From an uncultured Acidipila sp. (GTDB taxonomy: Bacteria; Acidobacteriota; Terriglobia; Terriglobales; Acidobacteriaceae): a stretch of DNA of 40,209 nt. A program made the position numbers and the translations under genes. Where the stretch lies: NCBI GenBank assembly GCA_937859835.1, contig CALMAN010000117.1, forward strand, positions 1 to 40,209, written 5' to 3'. The notes under the pieces were generated by a model. The model was not told the DNA's origin, searched no databases, and was given only the letters and a program-made list of their open reading frames with translations. Numbering within the stretch: the stretch's first letter is position 1; every line of letters begins with the position of its first letter. Below are positions 12,010-20,432 of the stretch, in pieces.

Positions 12010-12465
12010 CTAAAGCAGCGCGAGGTGCTCGGCCTCCAGCACACCGGCCTCGATATGGAGCAGCCCGGCGGTAATGGGCAGCGAAAAGCGACGCGGACCG
12101 GCAGCACCCGGATTAAAGAACAGCACGCCGCGGCGGTGTTCGAGCAGCGGCTTGTGCGAGTGGCCAAAGAGAATCACTTGCATCCCCGCTGCCCCAGGGT
12201 CAAGCGACAGGGCATGCAGATCGTGGAGCATATGGAGGCTCACACCGTCGAGCGTCAGGTACTCCTCCGCTGGCAGCGCCGCGCAGGGCCCGCTGCGGTC
12301 GATGTTGCCGCGGATCGCGGTCACGGGTGCCACGGCCGCGAGCCCGGCGAGCACCGCCGGGTTGCCCACGTCGCCGGCGTGCAAAATCCTGTCCACGCCG
12401 GCGAACGCCGACAGGAGCTCCGGGCGCAGCAGGCCGTGCGTGTCGGCAACGACCCCGATCTTCAC
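12010..12465 (-). CDS. YfcE/MJ0936-type metallophosphoesterase
   Basis: A 151-residue calcineurin-like phosphodiesterase of the small YfcE/MJ0936 type. Metal-binding motifs are all present: ADTHG (residues 7-11), HAGDVG, RGNID and GHSHKP, plus the late NPGAAGPRR common in this family. The physiological substrate is not known; relatives cleave model phosphodiesters with Mn2+. The start is GTG at 12465, inside the end of the DppC-like gene: the sequence GTGA gives a four-base overlap, which indicates translational coupling. There is no obvious functional link to peptide import. Confidence 0.9.
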   Translation of the reverse strand: MKIGVVADTHGLLRPELLSAFAGVDRILHAGDVGNPAVLAGLAAVAPVTAIRGNIDRSGPCAALPAEEYLTLDGVSLHMLHDLHALSLDPGAAGMQVILFGHSHKPLLEHRRGVLFFNPGAAGPRRFSLPITAGLLHIEAGVLEAEHLALL

Positions 12466-13382
12466 AGGCCGACTTCGATGCGCGTACGGGGGTCAAGGAA
12501 GTCGCGCAGAGCGTCGCCCAGGAAGTTAAACGAAAGCACGCACAACATCACCGCAACAGCAGGAAAAAACACCAGGTGGGGCGAGTCGAACAGGTGCGAG
12601 CGGGCGTCGTTGAGCATGCTGCCCCAGCTGGCTGCGGGCGGCGGCACCCCGAGCCCGAGAAAGCTGAGCGTGGCCTCGGCCAGAACCGCCCCGGCCATGC
12701 CGATCGCCGACTGCACAATGAGCGGCTGGAGGATGTTGGGCAGGATGTGCCGGATGAAGATGCGCGCATCGCTCGCACCCAGGGCGCGGGCGGCCTCCAC
12801 AAACTCGCGCTCGCGCACGGCCAGCACTTGTGCCCGCACCAGCCGCGCATAGCCCACCCAGCCGCCGATCGAAAGCGCCAGCACCAGGTTCAGAAGCCCT
12901 GGGCCAAGGAAAGCAACAAAAGCAATGGCCAGCAGAATACCCGGCAGCGCCAAAAACGCATTCATCACAAAAATGTTCAGAACCGTATCGAGCGCGCCTC
13001 CGTAGAAGCCGGCGAGGCCACCCAGCAGGAGGCCCAGCGATAACGAACACACGACGACGGACACGCCGACCAGCAGCGAGATGCGCGCTCCATACACGAT
13101 GCGCGAAAAGGTGTCGCGGCCCAGCTCGTCGGTGCCGAACAGGTGCGCCGCGCTGGGCGGGGCAAGGCGGTGGTCCAGGTCGAGCGCCGCGGGAGGGTGC
13201 GGTGCAATGAAAGGAGCAAACACAGCCATTACAGCGAACAAAAGAACTAGGCACATCCCTAGGGTCGCGAGCGGTTGCCTCCTTAGCAGGTGGGAGACGG
13301 TGCGCCCGCGCCGTGCGGCGGAGGAGAGTGCGGGGTGGGGACCGGCCAGTCCCGGCGAGGAAGAGGCAGCCATTGCCACCAT
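12462..13382 (-). CDS. DppC-like ABC transporter permease (peptide/nickel family)
   Basis: A 306-residue permease partner to DppB-like proteins. The N-terminal oligopeptide permease domain ends in APFIAPHPP and is followed by HLFGTDELGRDTFSRIVYGARISL, a strong DppC/OppC signature; the EAA loop reads EAARALGASDARIFIRHILPNI. About six membrane helices. ATG at 13382 (or ATG at 13373) starts the frame; no clear Shine-Dalgarno sequence lies outside the hairpin at 13394-13422, which ends 12 bases upstream. It is downstream of mqnD on the same strand and is overlapped by the metallophosphoesterase gene. The DppB-like partner lies on the other strand, which is not the usual dppBC order. Confidence 0.9.
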   Translation of the reverse strand: MVAMAASSSPGLAGPHPALSSAARRGRTVSHLLRRQPLATLGMCLVLLFAVMAVFAPFIAPHPPAALDLDHRLAPPSAAHLFGTDELGRDTFSRIVYGARISLLVGVSVVVCSLSLGLLLGGLAGFYGGALDTVLNIFVMNAFLALPGILLAIAFVAFLGPGLLNLVLALSIGGWVGYARLVRAQVLAVREREFVEAARALGASDARIFIRHILPNILQPLIVQSAIGMAGAVLAEATLSFLGLGVPPPAASWGSMLNDARSHLFDSPHLVFFPAVAVMLCVLSFNFLGDALRDFLDPRTRIEVGL

Positions 13383-13393
13383 TATGCGGCACG

Positions 13394-13422
13394 GGCCGGC
13401 TCTTCCGCCGGAAGAGCCGGCC
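13394..13422 (-). terminator. Perfect GC-rich hairpin between mqnD and the dppC-like gene
   Basis: GGCCGGCTCTTCC (13394-13406) and GGAAGAGCCGGCC (13410-13422) pair without mismatch around a three-base loop. One arm touches the mqnD stop codon and the other end lies 12 bases before the dppC-like start. There is no T tract on either side, so it is not a textbook intrinsic terminator. It may stop or attenuate transcription, protect the 3' end of mqnD mRNA, or hide the purine-rich GGAAGAG that would otherwise serve the dppC-like ribosome binding site. Confidence 0.65.
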
Positions 13423-14300
13423 TAGTCGATGAAATCCAGCTTGGCTACCTGCGGGATGATGCCCCGCTCGTGCCCCATGGCAAGCAGCCGGGCAATGGCT
13501 GCGCGGCCCTCGGCGCCATAATCCATGGTGCGTTCGTTGACATACATTCCCACAAACTTGTCTGCCAGGCTGGGGTCCAGGTCGCGGGCAAACTGCATGG
13601 CGTAGGTCAGCGCGGACTCGCGATGATCAAGCCCGTGCCGGATCGAATCCCGGAGCGCCTTGGTGGTCACCCGCATGGCCTCCGGTCCCAGGGAACGCTT
13701 GATCGCGTTGCCTCCGAGCGGCAAAGGCATACCGGTCTGCTCGCGCCACCACACTCCCAGGTCGAGGATCTTGTTCAATCCATTGACGCCGTACGTGAGC
13801 TGCCCTTCGTGGATGATGAGCCCGGCCTGGTACTTCCCGGCCAGCACCTGCGGAATGATCTGATCGAACGGGACGACCTCGGTCTCGATGTCCGGGGCGA
13901 ACAGCTTCAGGGTGAGGTAAGCGGTCGTCAGCTTGCCGGGAACGGCGATCTTCAGCTTCTTCACTTCCTCGTATGAATACCGGTGGGGCGCGATGATCAT
14001 GGGCCCATAATTTTCCCCGACCGAACCGCCGCAGCTCATCAAGGCGTAGGTGTCCTGCAGGTACGGGTAGGCGTGAAACGAGATGGCCGTCACATCGTAG
14101 AAAGGCTCGTCGATGGCCTTTTGGTTCAGGGTTTCGATGTCACACAGAACGTGGGTGAACTTATAACCCGGCACGCGCACTTTGTTGGTAGCCAGGCCGT
14201 AAAACATAAAGGCGTCGTCGGAATCGGGGCTGTGCGCGATCGAAATCTCGCGAACCGTCGAAGCTGCGTCGGTGCCTGTGATTGCAGAGGTGGAACTCAC
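13422..14300 (-). CDS. mqnD: 1,4-dihydroxy-6-naphthoate synthase (futalosine pathway)
   Basis: A 292-residue MqnD-family enzyme, which splits cyclic de-hypoxanthinyl futalosine to 1,4-dihydroxy-6-naphthoate during menaquinone synthesis. It is a periplasmic-binding-protein fold acting in the cytosol. Recognisable stretches are IAHSPDSDDAFMFYGLA (family: SPCPNDTFxFYAL), CDIETLNQKAI, KIAVPGKLTTAYLTLKLF, AGLIIHEGQLTY and LGVWWREQTGMPLPLGGNAIKR. The usual SPCPND near the N-terminus is SPDSDD, a sub-branch difference. The start is GTG at 14300, with AAGGA 11 bases upstream. It follows bioY by 93 bases. The rest of the mqn pathway is not in this window. Confidence 0.88.
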   Translation of the reverse strand: MSSTSAITGTDAASTVREISIAHSPDSDDAFMFYGLATNKVRVPGYKFTHVLCDIETLNQKAIDEPFYDVTAISFHAYPYLQDTYALMSCGGSVGENYGPMIIAPHRYSYEEVKKLKIAVPGKLTTAYLTLKLFAPDIETEVVPFDQIIPQVLAGKYQAGLIIHEGQLTYGVNGLNKILDLGVWWREQTGMPLPLGGNAIKRSLGPEAMRVTTKALRDSIRHGLDHRESALTYAMQFARDLDPSLADKFVGMYVNERTMDYGAEGRAAIARLLAMGHERGIIPQVAKLDFID

Positions 14301-14393
14301 TGGAAGGGTGATCCTTTCTTCGCCTCTGCGCGCACGGAGGTGCCAGCGGCTTTGTTCCTAAGTAAGAGTACGCCTGAGCGCTTCGGAGCGGCG

Positions 14394-14999
14394 TTAAGTC
14401 GCGTCGACAGAGTGAAAGCTGCGCCGGCGGCGGGACACGCCGCTGGCGATGGCCGCGGCAAGCAGCACCTTGACGGCGTCCCCGGCAAGAAAGGGAAGCA
14501 CTGCCAGGCGAAGCACAACCGCGGCATTGCCATGGGTCAGCGAAGCGATCCAGCCTGCGCCGCAGAGAAGAATCAGCCCGTCGCCCAGAGCCGCCGCCGC
14601 CGTGGCCCGCGCGAAGCCCCCTTCCCGGCGCCATAGCCAACCGGTCAGCGCCGCGGCCAGGGGGTACGAAAGCAGGTAGCCGGCGCTCGCTCCCAGGGGG
14701 AACAGGCCACCCAGGCCGGGCACCAGCACCGGCAGGCCCACGGCGCCCTCAAGGAGGTAGGCGACCAGAGCGGCTGCACCGAGCCCCGGACCCAGGAGCA
14801 GCCCAAGGAGCAGCACCGCAAACGGCTGCATGGTCATCGGCACCGGCGTCCACGGGAGCGGCACCGCCACCTGTGCGCACAAGGCGACAAAGGCTGAAGC
14901 AAGGAGCACGGCGAGGACGCGGCCCTGCACCGTGGACAGGGACTGTGCGCGGAAAAGCCGGGCATGCGCTGAAGCGTCGAGGGCGGCAGGCTTGTTCAT
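14394..14999 (-). CDS. bioY: BioY-family biotin transporter S-component
   Basis: A 201-residue membrane protein of the BioY family, the substrate-binding (S) component of ECF-type biotin importers. Visible features are the N-terminal VAVPLPWTPVPMTMQPFAVLLLGLLLGPGLGAAALVAYLLEG region (the PxTxQ-like biotin motif) and LFPLGASAGYLLSYPLAA, with about six helices. ATG at 14999 has AAGGAG 11 bases upstream; an in-frame extension to 15095 lacks family similarity. No EcfA or EcfT gene is nearby, so it either works alone or borrows a shared ECF module. It is the first gene of the minus-strand run bioY, mqnD. Confidence 0.9.
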   Translation of the reverse strand: MNKPAALDASAHARLFRAQSLSTVQGRVLAVLLASAFVALCAQVAVPLPWTPVPMTMQPFAVLLLGLLLGPGLGAAALVAYLLEGAVGLPVLVPGLGGLFPLGASAGYLLSYPLAAALTGWLWRREGGFARATAAAALGDGLILLCGAGWIASLTHGNAAVVLRLAVLPFLAGDAVKVLLAAAIASGVSRRRRSFHSVDAT

Positions 15000-15107
15000 C
15001 ACTTCATCTGCTCCTTGGAAGAGATCGCGTGCGGCATGACTACGATTGGGACCGGTCAGCATTGTGCGGCTACTGCCCGTGTCGCTGGCCCGCACCTGCC
15101 GGGCTGC

Positions 15108-15293
15108 TCAATGCTCTTCGGCGTCATCGGGATCCGCGTCCGCTCGCAGCGTCAGAGTGCCGCCGGGACCAGATGGCCGCTTGCCGTGCCTGCGAACCGC
15201 CCGTGCAATCGCCCACGCGGCCCAAAGCAGCGCCACGATGCTGACCGAAAACACCGCAAGGAGCACACGCATGAGAAGCCGAAGCCCCAGCAT
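15108..15293 (-). CDS. Possible small single-pass membrane protein
   Basis: A 61-residue open frame: one hydrophobic helix (about residues 8-29), then a basic stretch (RRHGKRP), then an acidic tail (DADPDDAEEH). An ATG at 15272 (MRVLLAVFS) is an alternative start. I see no good Shine-Dalgarno site for either and recognise no family. It sits in a 416-base interval between bioY (minus) and the phosphohexomutase (plus) that otherwise holds only the promoters of those genes. Confidence 0.4.
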   Translation of the reverse strand: MLGLRLLMRVLLAVFSVSIVALLWAAWAIARAVRRHGKRPSGPGGTLTLRADADPDDAEEH

Positions 15294-15415
15294 AGCAAAC
15301 CGGGGGAAGCGACGCCGCTGCGGTTCTTGCGTGGCTCGGGCTTTGGTCTCGACTCCCCGCGAACCGCATCCTAGGAGCGCAGGCGTTCCAGGCTGTTTCC
15401 GGGAAGGGAAGGGGA

Positions 15416-16819
15416 ATGATGGCGACTCCCATCAAGTTTGGTACCTCCGGCTGGCGAGCAATCGTCGCCGAAGAGTTTACGGCGGCAAATATTCGCCGCG
15501 CTGCCATGGGTATCGCACAGTATGTAGCCAGGCAGCCGGGTGGTCCGCATGTGGTTCTGGTAGGGCGGGATCCACGCTTCCTGGGCGAAACCTTTGTCGC
15601 CGAGGCGGCAGGGGTGCTTGCGGCGAACGGAGTGACCCCGCGGGTGATCCCTGAGCCGGCGCCAACGCCGGCGATCGCCTATGCGGTCCGGCAGCAGAAA
15701 ACGGCGGGCGCCATCAACTTCACCGCTTCGCACAATCCACCGGAATACAACGGCATCAAGTTTTCCACGCCGGACGGAGCGCCCGCCTTGCCAGAAACCA
15801 CGGGGCAGATCGAGGCTGCCATCGCCGCGCTTGGCGAAGAGGTGGTTCCCCAGGCCCCGGAGGGCAAGTACGAAGAAACCGACGTCAAGCCCGGGTACCT
15901 CAAGCGCATCGCCGAGCTAGTCGATCTCCGGGCCATCCAGAAGTCCGGGATCAAGGTTGTGTTTGACCCGATGTGGGGCGCCGCGCGCGGCTATAGCGAC
16001 CACATTCTCAGCGAGCACGGCGTCCCTGTGGAAGCGGTTCACGACTACCGCGACGTGCTGTTCGGCGGGCATGCGCCTGAACCGGATGGCGAACTGCTAG
16101 AGGATTGCCGGGTCAGGATGAAGCAGATCGGCGCCGGGATCGGGATTGCCACCGATGGCGATGCCGACCGCTTCGGCATCGTCGACGAGGATGGGACGTA
16201 TATCCAGCCCAACTACATCATCGCGCTCTTGTTCGACTACCTGGTGGAAACCCGCGGCTGGACCAACGGCGTTGCGAAATCGGTGGCAACCACAAACCTG
16301 ATTAACGCGCTGGCGGAGAAACATGATGTTCCACTTTATGAAACGCCTGTCGGCTTTAAGTACATCGGCGAGCTGATCAACCAGGACAAGATCGCAATCG
16401 GCGGGGAAGAAAGCGCCGGGTTGACGATCCGGGGTCATGTGCCGGAGAAGGATGGCGTACTCGCCGGCCTGCTCATCACCGAGATGGTGGCGCGGCGCGG
16501 CAAGAACCTGGGGGCGCAGCTTGAAGACCTGTTTGGCAAAGTAGGTTCCTTTTACCCGCATCGCGAGAACTTCCGCTTGACCCCGGAGGTCAAGGAGAAG
16601 TTCACTGAAAAGGTCAAAGGCGACCCGGCCGAGCTGGGTGGCCGCAAAGTTACCAGCATCGTGCGGACCGATGGGCTCAAGCTGATCCTGGACGATGGAT
16701 CCTGGGTGTGCTACCGGCTTTCGGGAACCGAACCGGTGGTGCGGGTCTATACCGAAGTACGCAGGCAGGAAGACAGCGGCAAGCTGAGCGAAGCTGCCAA
16801 GGCCTGGGTGCTGGCATAA
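15416..16819 (+). CDS. Phosphoglucomutase/phosphomannomutase family protein
   Basis: A 467-residue alpha-D-phosphohexomutase of the archaeal/bacterial GlmM-ManB-Pgm superfamily; it moves phosphate between C1 and C6 of a hexose phosphate. All four active-site elements are visible: the phosphoserine loop FTASHNPPEYNG (Ser105), the metal loop ATDGDADRFG (Asp247, Asp249, Asp251), the sugar-specificity loop GGEESAG and the phosphate-binding loop RLSGTEPVVRVY. The GEESAG loop with the Glu pair fits glucose/mannose rather than N-acetylglucosamine forms. The start is ATGATG at 15416/15419 after GGGAAGGGAAGGGG. The FtsB-like gene follows after 21 bases, probably in the same transcript. Confidence 0.92.
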   Translation: MMATPIKFGTSGWRAIVAEEFTAANIRRAAMGIAQYVARQPGGPHVVLVGRDPRFLGETFVAEAAGVLAANGVTPRVIPEPAPTPAIAYAVRQQKTAGAINFTASHNPPEYNGIKFSTPDGAPALPETTGQIEAAIAALGEEVVPQAPEGKYEETDVKPGYLKRIAELVDLRAIQKSGIKVVFDPMWGAARGYSDHILSEHGVPVEAVHDYRDVLFGGHAPEPDGELLEDCRVRMKQIGAGIGIATDGDADRFGIVDEDGTYIQPNYIIALLFDYLVETRGWTNGVAKSVATTNLINALAEKHDVPLYETPVGFKYIGELINQDKIAIGGEESAGLTIRGHVPEKDGVLAGLLITEMVARRGKNLGAQLEDLFGKVGSFYPHRENFRLTPEVKEKFTEKVKGDPAELGGRKVTSIVRTDGLKLILDDGSWVCYRLSGTEPVVRVYTEVRRQEDSGKLSEAAKAWVLA

Positions 16820-16840
16820 GGCGAGCAGGAGTGAGGCGTG

Positions 16841-17191
16841 ATGGCAGGACAGCAGGGTGATGCGCGGAGAAAAAGCCGTTGGCGTCAGCGCATCGCGACC
16901 GGGGTGGCACTTCTCGTGGCTCTGGTTTTTGGATGGCACGCGATCTTCGGTCAGAATGGCATCACGGCTTACGCCGCGAAGCGGAAAGAGGAGCGGGCGC
17001 TGCAGGTTGAGATCCGCAAGCTTGGGGAGGAAAACGCTAAGCTGAAAGACCATGTTGACCGCCTGCGCACCGATCCGGACACCATCGAGATGGAAGCGCG
17101 GCAGCGACTGCACTACGCCCGGCATGGCGAAGTGATCTACACGCTCACCGATCCGCAGCCGGAAGACCAGTCGGCTGCTGCCGGAAGGTAA
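16841..17191 (+). CDS. FtsB/DivIC-like septum formation initiator
   Basis: A 116-residue bitopic membrane protein. A basic N-terminus (RRKSRWRQR) is followed by one membrane helix (about residues 18-36), a periplasmic coiled coil (about 44-77: KRKEERALQVEIRKLGEEN) and the family signature DPDTIEMEARQRLHYARHGEVIY. FtsB/DivIC links FtsL and FtsQ in the divisome. The ATG at 16841 is directly preceded by an in-frame GTG at 16838; AGGAG lies upstream. It follows the phosphohexomutase, perhaps tying cell-wall precursor supply to division, and ends five bases from the convergent ada gene. Confidence 0.88.
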   Translation: MAGQQGDARRKSRWRQRIATGVALLVALVFGWHAIFGQNGITAYAAKRKEERALQVEIRKLGEENAKLKDHVDRLRTDPDTIEMEARQRLHYARHGEVIYTLTDPQPEDQSAAAGR

Positions 17192-17196
17192 CCCGG

Positions 17197-18276
17197 TTAG
17201 GGCGCGGCTTCCCGCGCCAGCAGTTTGCGCTTGCGCTCAACGCCCCAGCGATACCCACACAGGTCGCCATCCCTGCGCACGACGCGATGGCACGGGATGG
17301 CGACGGCCAGCCGGTTTGCAGCACAGGCCCGTGCGACGGCGCGTACCGCCCCGGGCATCCCGACGGCCTTGGCGATCGCTGTGTAGCTCGCGGTCGTGCC
17401 TGGGGGGAGCAAACGCAGTGCCTGCCAGACCCGCTGTTGGAAAGCGGTGCCCCGGATGTCGAGGGGAAGACTGATCCCGGTGGCCGGCGCTTCGACCAGG
17501 GCCACCACCATCGCCACCTGCTGCTCGAAGACCGGGTCCTGCCCCACCAGTTCGGCTTGTGGAAAGCGGTCCTTAAGTTCGCGCAGGAGCTGCTCAGGAT
17601 CATCGCCGAGCGAGATGGCACAGATGCCCGCCCCGCTTTGTGCCACCAGGATTGAACCCAGGCTGCACTTGCCCAGGGCGAAGCGAATCGATTCGCCGCT
17701 GCCGCCCTTGCGAAAGGCGGAAGGGGACATGCCGAGCACCTGTCGCGAGGCAGCGTAGAAGCGCCCCCCAGAGTTGTAGCCGGCCTCGTACAAGGCTTCC
17801 GTCACCGTAGGGCTGCTGCGCAAAGCCTGCTGCACCGCCTGCTTGCGGTGGGCCGCTACATACGCCTTTGGCGTAAGCCCGGTTGCAGCGCGGAAGACCC
17901 GGTGGAAGTGGGAGCTGCTCATGGCTGCGGCCGCTGCCAGTGCTGCAAGCCCCGGCTCTTCTTCAGCAGCCTCGATCCGGCGGCAAGCCTCGGCGACAAG
18001 GGCCGCGTGCCGCTGCGCCAAGGGAGGCCGGTTCGGGATGCAGCGCCGGCAGGGCCGGAACCCGGCGCGCTCTGCGTCGGCCGCGCTGGCATGGAAGCGG
18101 ACGTTTTCCGGACGCGGCCGCCGGGCCGCGCAGCTTGGCCGGCAGTACACGCCCGTGCTTTCTACCGAGAAAAAGAAGGCGTCGTCGGCCGCGGGATCGC
18201 GCGCCATGATCAAAGCCCAGCGGGGGTCGCCCGTGATGGAGATGGACGGCTGCTTGGGAGTGGTTGAGCGTTTCAT
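17197..18276 (-). CDS. ada: Bifunctional Ada: methylphosphotriester acceptor, AraC-type HTH, O6-methylguanine methyltransferase
   Basis: A 359-residue three-part Ada. The N-terminal zinc domain has Cys45, Cys49, Cys76 and Cys79. Their spacing (4, 27, 3) equals that of E. coli Ada C38/C42/C69/C72, where the first Cys takes methyl from phosphotriesters and turns Ada into an activator. Next is an AraC-type helix-turn-helix (about residues 90-190). The C-terminal methyltransferase domain ends with the active-site motif AIPCHRVVRRDG (Cys329) and GYRWGVERKRKLL. The ATG at 18276 follows GGGGA; the open frame extends to 18480 without similarity. It is divergent from the photolyase gene across 402 bases, in which I could not recognise an Ada box. 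Confidence 0.95.
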   Translation of the reverse strand: MKRSTTPKQPSISITGDPRWALIMARDPAADDAFFFSVESTGVYCRPSCAARRPRPENVRFHASAADAERAGFRPCRRCIPNRPPLAQRHAALVAEACRRIEAAEEEPGLAALAAAAAMSSSHFHRVFRAATGLTPKAYVAAHRKQAVQQALRSSPTVTEALYEAGYNSGGRFYAASRQVLGMSPSAFRKGGSGESIRFALGKCSLGSILVAQSGAGICAISLGDDPEQLLRELKDRFPQAELVGQDPVFEQQVAMVVALVEAPATGISLPLDIRGTAFQQRVWQALRLLPPGTTASYTAIAKAVGMPGAVRAVARACAANRLAVAIPCHRVVRRDGDLCGYRWGVERKRKLLAREAAP

Positions 18277-18678
18277 CTGGTTCCCCGTTTCGTTTCTACG
18301 CGTTCCCGTGTCCTGTGCGCGGCGGGCCGGTACACTTCTTCCAGCATTCCGCCAGGGTCTATATGGCCGCAGCTCCGGGCCGAGCCCGTGAAAGCGGCAG
18401 AAGCTCCTCAGCAGGGTCCACCCGGTTCTGCGCGTCCGCCCGGAGCAAGGATTCCTCCAGGTGCAGTGCACAATCCTCACCGCAAAGGCTAATGCCGATG
18501 GCGCCTTGGCCGGCCGGTTACCGAACGTCTGTGCATGGAAACAGACTGCACTGCCTGCCCGGGGGAGCGCGCTCCGTTTCTTGCTTTCAAACCAACGATC
18601 TTCAGTTCGATCAACAGAGGGTCGCGCCGGCCGGTAGGCAGCGAGCGACTCCGCCGGTAGTCTCAGAGAAGACCCACC
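18277..18678. other. Divergent intergenic region between ada and the photolyase gene
   Basis: 402 bases without a convincing gene. Open frames here run against family starts of both neighbours and have no recognisable similarity. It should hold the two divergent promoters; I could not pick either with confidence, nor a clear operator. Confidence 0.5.
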
Positions 18679-20373
18679 ATGTCCTCATTCGCACAGGAGA
18701 TTGCGCGCGCAGCCCCGTCGGTTGCGGACGCCAAGCAGCGGCGCTGGATCTATGTGCCCTACGATCGGCTGACCGATGCCGCCGGTCCGCTGAGCGAGAC
18801 CGCACCCGAGCAAGCCGGCATCGTCATGGTAGAAGCGCTTGCCAAGGCCCGGCGCCGGCCCTACCACAAGAAAAAGCTGGTACTCATCCTCGCAAGCCAG
18901 CGCCATTTCGCGCTTGAGCAGGCCGCGCGCGGAGTCAGCGTGGCCTACATGCTCACGCCCGGCATCTTTGCCGATGGCCTGGAGCTGGCACGGCAACGCT
19001 ACGGTTTGTCGCGCTTCACGATGATGGAGCCGGCCGAGCGGGAGATGCGGCTCGACATGGATGAGGCAGTGCGGCGAGGCGTGGCCATCGAGCAGGCGCC
19101 CGACCGCACCTGGCTGTCGACCGATGAGGATTGGGAGCGCGTGTTCGGCAAGCAAGGGCCGGAACCGGTGAGCAAGCACCACCTCATGGACCGTTTTTAC
19201 CGCTTTCTGCGCGAGAAGACCGGCTACCTGATGCGCGACGGCAAACCGGAGGGCGGCCAGTTTTCCTTTGACGCTGAAAACCGTCAGCCCTACAAAGGGG
19301 TGCCGCTGGTGCCGCGCCGCCCGGCCTACCCTCCGGACGAGATCACTGGGGAAGCAATCGAGCTTGTTGAGCGCGAGTTCCCGCGCCACTTTGGGAATAC
19401 AGCAGGTTGGAACCTGCCCGTGCGGCGCGAGGACATCGACGCCGCCTGGAAGTGGAGCCTCGAGAACCTGCTGCCGATCTTTGGGCCGTACGAAGACGCC
19501 ATGTGGACGCGCGAGCCGGACATGTTCCATAGCAAAATGTCCGCCTTTCTCAACATCAGCCGGTTGCTGCCTGGCCGCGTCGTCGCCGACCTGGTGGAAG
19601 CAGCCGGCAAGGGGTTGATCCCGCTCGCAAGCGCGGAAGGCTTTCTGCGGCAGATCCTGGGCTGGCGCGAGTTCATGCGCCACATGCACCGGATTACCGA
19701 TGGCTTTCGCAACATTGCTGCTCCGGTCGAGCCCCCGAGAGCGCCCGCATCTGGACCAGTGCAAACGCGAGCCATGGAGCAGCAGGAGGAGCTCACGGCG
19801 CCCGATGCCGGCGCGCGCCCGTCCGCCCTCGGAGCATCGCTGCCCCTGCCCGCGGCGTACTGGGGTACCCCTTCCGGGCTGAACTGTCTTGACACGGTGG
19901 TGCGCCAGGTGCTCGATGAGGGCTGGTCGCACCACATCAACCGCCTCATGGTTCTGAGCAACTTCGCCACGCTGTGCGGCTACTCGCCGCGCGAGCTGAC
20001 GGACTGGTTCTGGGTCGGCTACATCGATGCCTACGACTGGGTCGTTGAGCCAAATGTGTTGGGGATGAGCACCTATGCAGACGGCGGGCTGACCGCGACC
20101 AAGCCGTACGTGAGCGGCGCGGCCTATATCAACCGCATGAGCGATTACTGCGGCAGGTGCCAATACAACCCCAAGCTTGCAACCGGTCCGGAGTCATGCC
20201 CCTACACGGCCTTGTACTGGACCTTTCTTGAGCGCAACGAAGCTGCCCTGGCCCGCAACCCTCGCCTGCGAATGCCCTACAACACGCTCTACAAAAAAAG
20301 TGCTGCCGAGCGGCTTGCCTTGCGCGAGCGCGCGGATGCGTGTGTGACGGAGCTGGGCAAAGCTACGTACTAG
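18679..20373 (+). CDS. Iron-sulfur bacterial cryptochrome/photolyase, (6-4) photolyase-like
   Basis: A 564-residue member of the FeS-BCP/CryPro branch (prototype Agrobacterium PhrB, a (6-4) photolyase with FAD, a lumazine antenna and a [4Fe-4S] cluster). The four cluster Cys are Cys403, Cys491, Cys494 and Cys507; their spacing (88, 3, 13) is the same as PhrB C350/C438/C441/C454. Family landmarks include MDRFYRFLREKTGYLM, GWREFMRHMH, GWSHHINRLMVLSNFATLCGYSPRELTDWFW, and VEPNVLGMSTYADGG before the FAD/cluster region. A Pro/Ala/Gln-rich insertion at about residues 348-395 lies between GWREFMRH and the first cluster Cys, making the protein longer than PhrB. The ATG at 18679 is the chosen start. 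Pairing with ada suggests a DNA-damage reversal cluster. Confidence 0.92.
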   Translation: MSSFAQEIARAAPSVADAKQRRWIYVPYDRLTDAAGPLSETAPEQAGIVMVEALAKARRRPYHKKKLVLILASQRHFALEQAARGVSVAYMLTPGIFADGLELARQRYGLSRFTMMEPAEREMRLDMDEAVRRGVAIEQAPDRTWLSTDEDWERVFGKQGPEPVSKHHLMDRFYRFLREKTGYLMRDGKPEGGQFSFDAENRQPYKGVPLVPRRPAYPPDEITGEAIELVEREFPRHFGNTAGWNLPVRREDIDAAWKWSLENLLPIFGPYEDAMWTREPDMFHSKMSAFLNISRLLPGRVVADLVEAAGKGLIPLASAEGFLRQILGWREFMRHMHRITDGFRNIAAPVEPPRAPASGPVQTRAMEQQEELTAPDAGARPSALGASLPLPAAYWGTPSGLNCLDTVVRQVLDEGWSHHINRLMVLSNFATLCGYSPRELTDWFWVGYIDAYDWVVEPNVLGMSTYADGGLTATKPYVSGAAYINRMSDYCGRCQYNPKLATGPESCPYTALYWTFLERNEAALARNPRLRMPYNTLYKKSAAERLALRERADACVTELGKATY

Positions 20374-20432
20374 CTCGCCGGAGGCTTCGGGGGGACCGGC
20401 AGCCTGTACCGGGGAATGCTACAAAGGATTGC

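Noticed and set aside
10986-12167. Minus-strand open frame of 393 codons
   Set aside because: It is antisense to the DppB-like permease and rich in His, Gln and Arg, as expected from complementing a hydrophobic protein gene.
18685-20163. Minus-strand open frame of 492 codons
   Set aside because: It is antisense to the photolyase gene, whose four cluster cysteines and family motifs leave no doubt.
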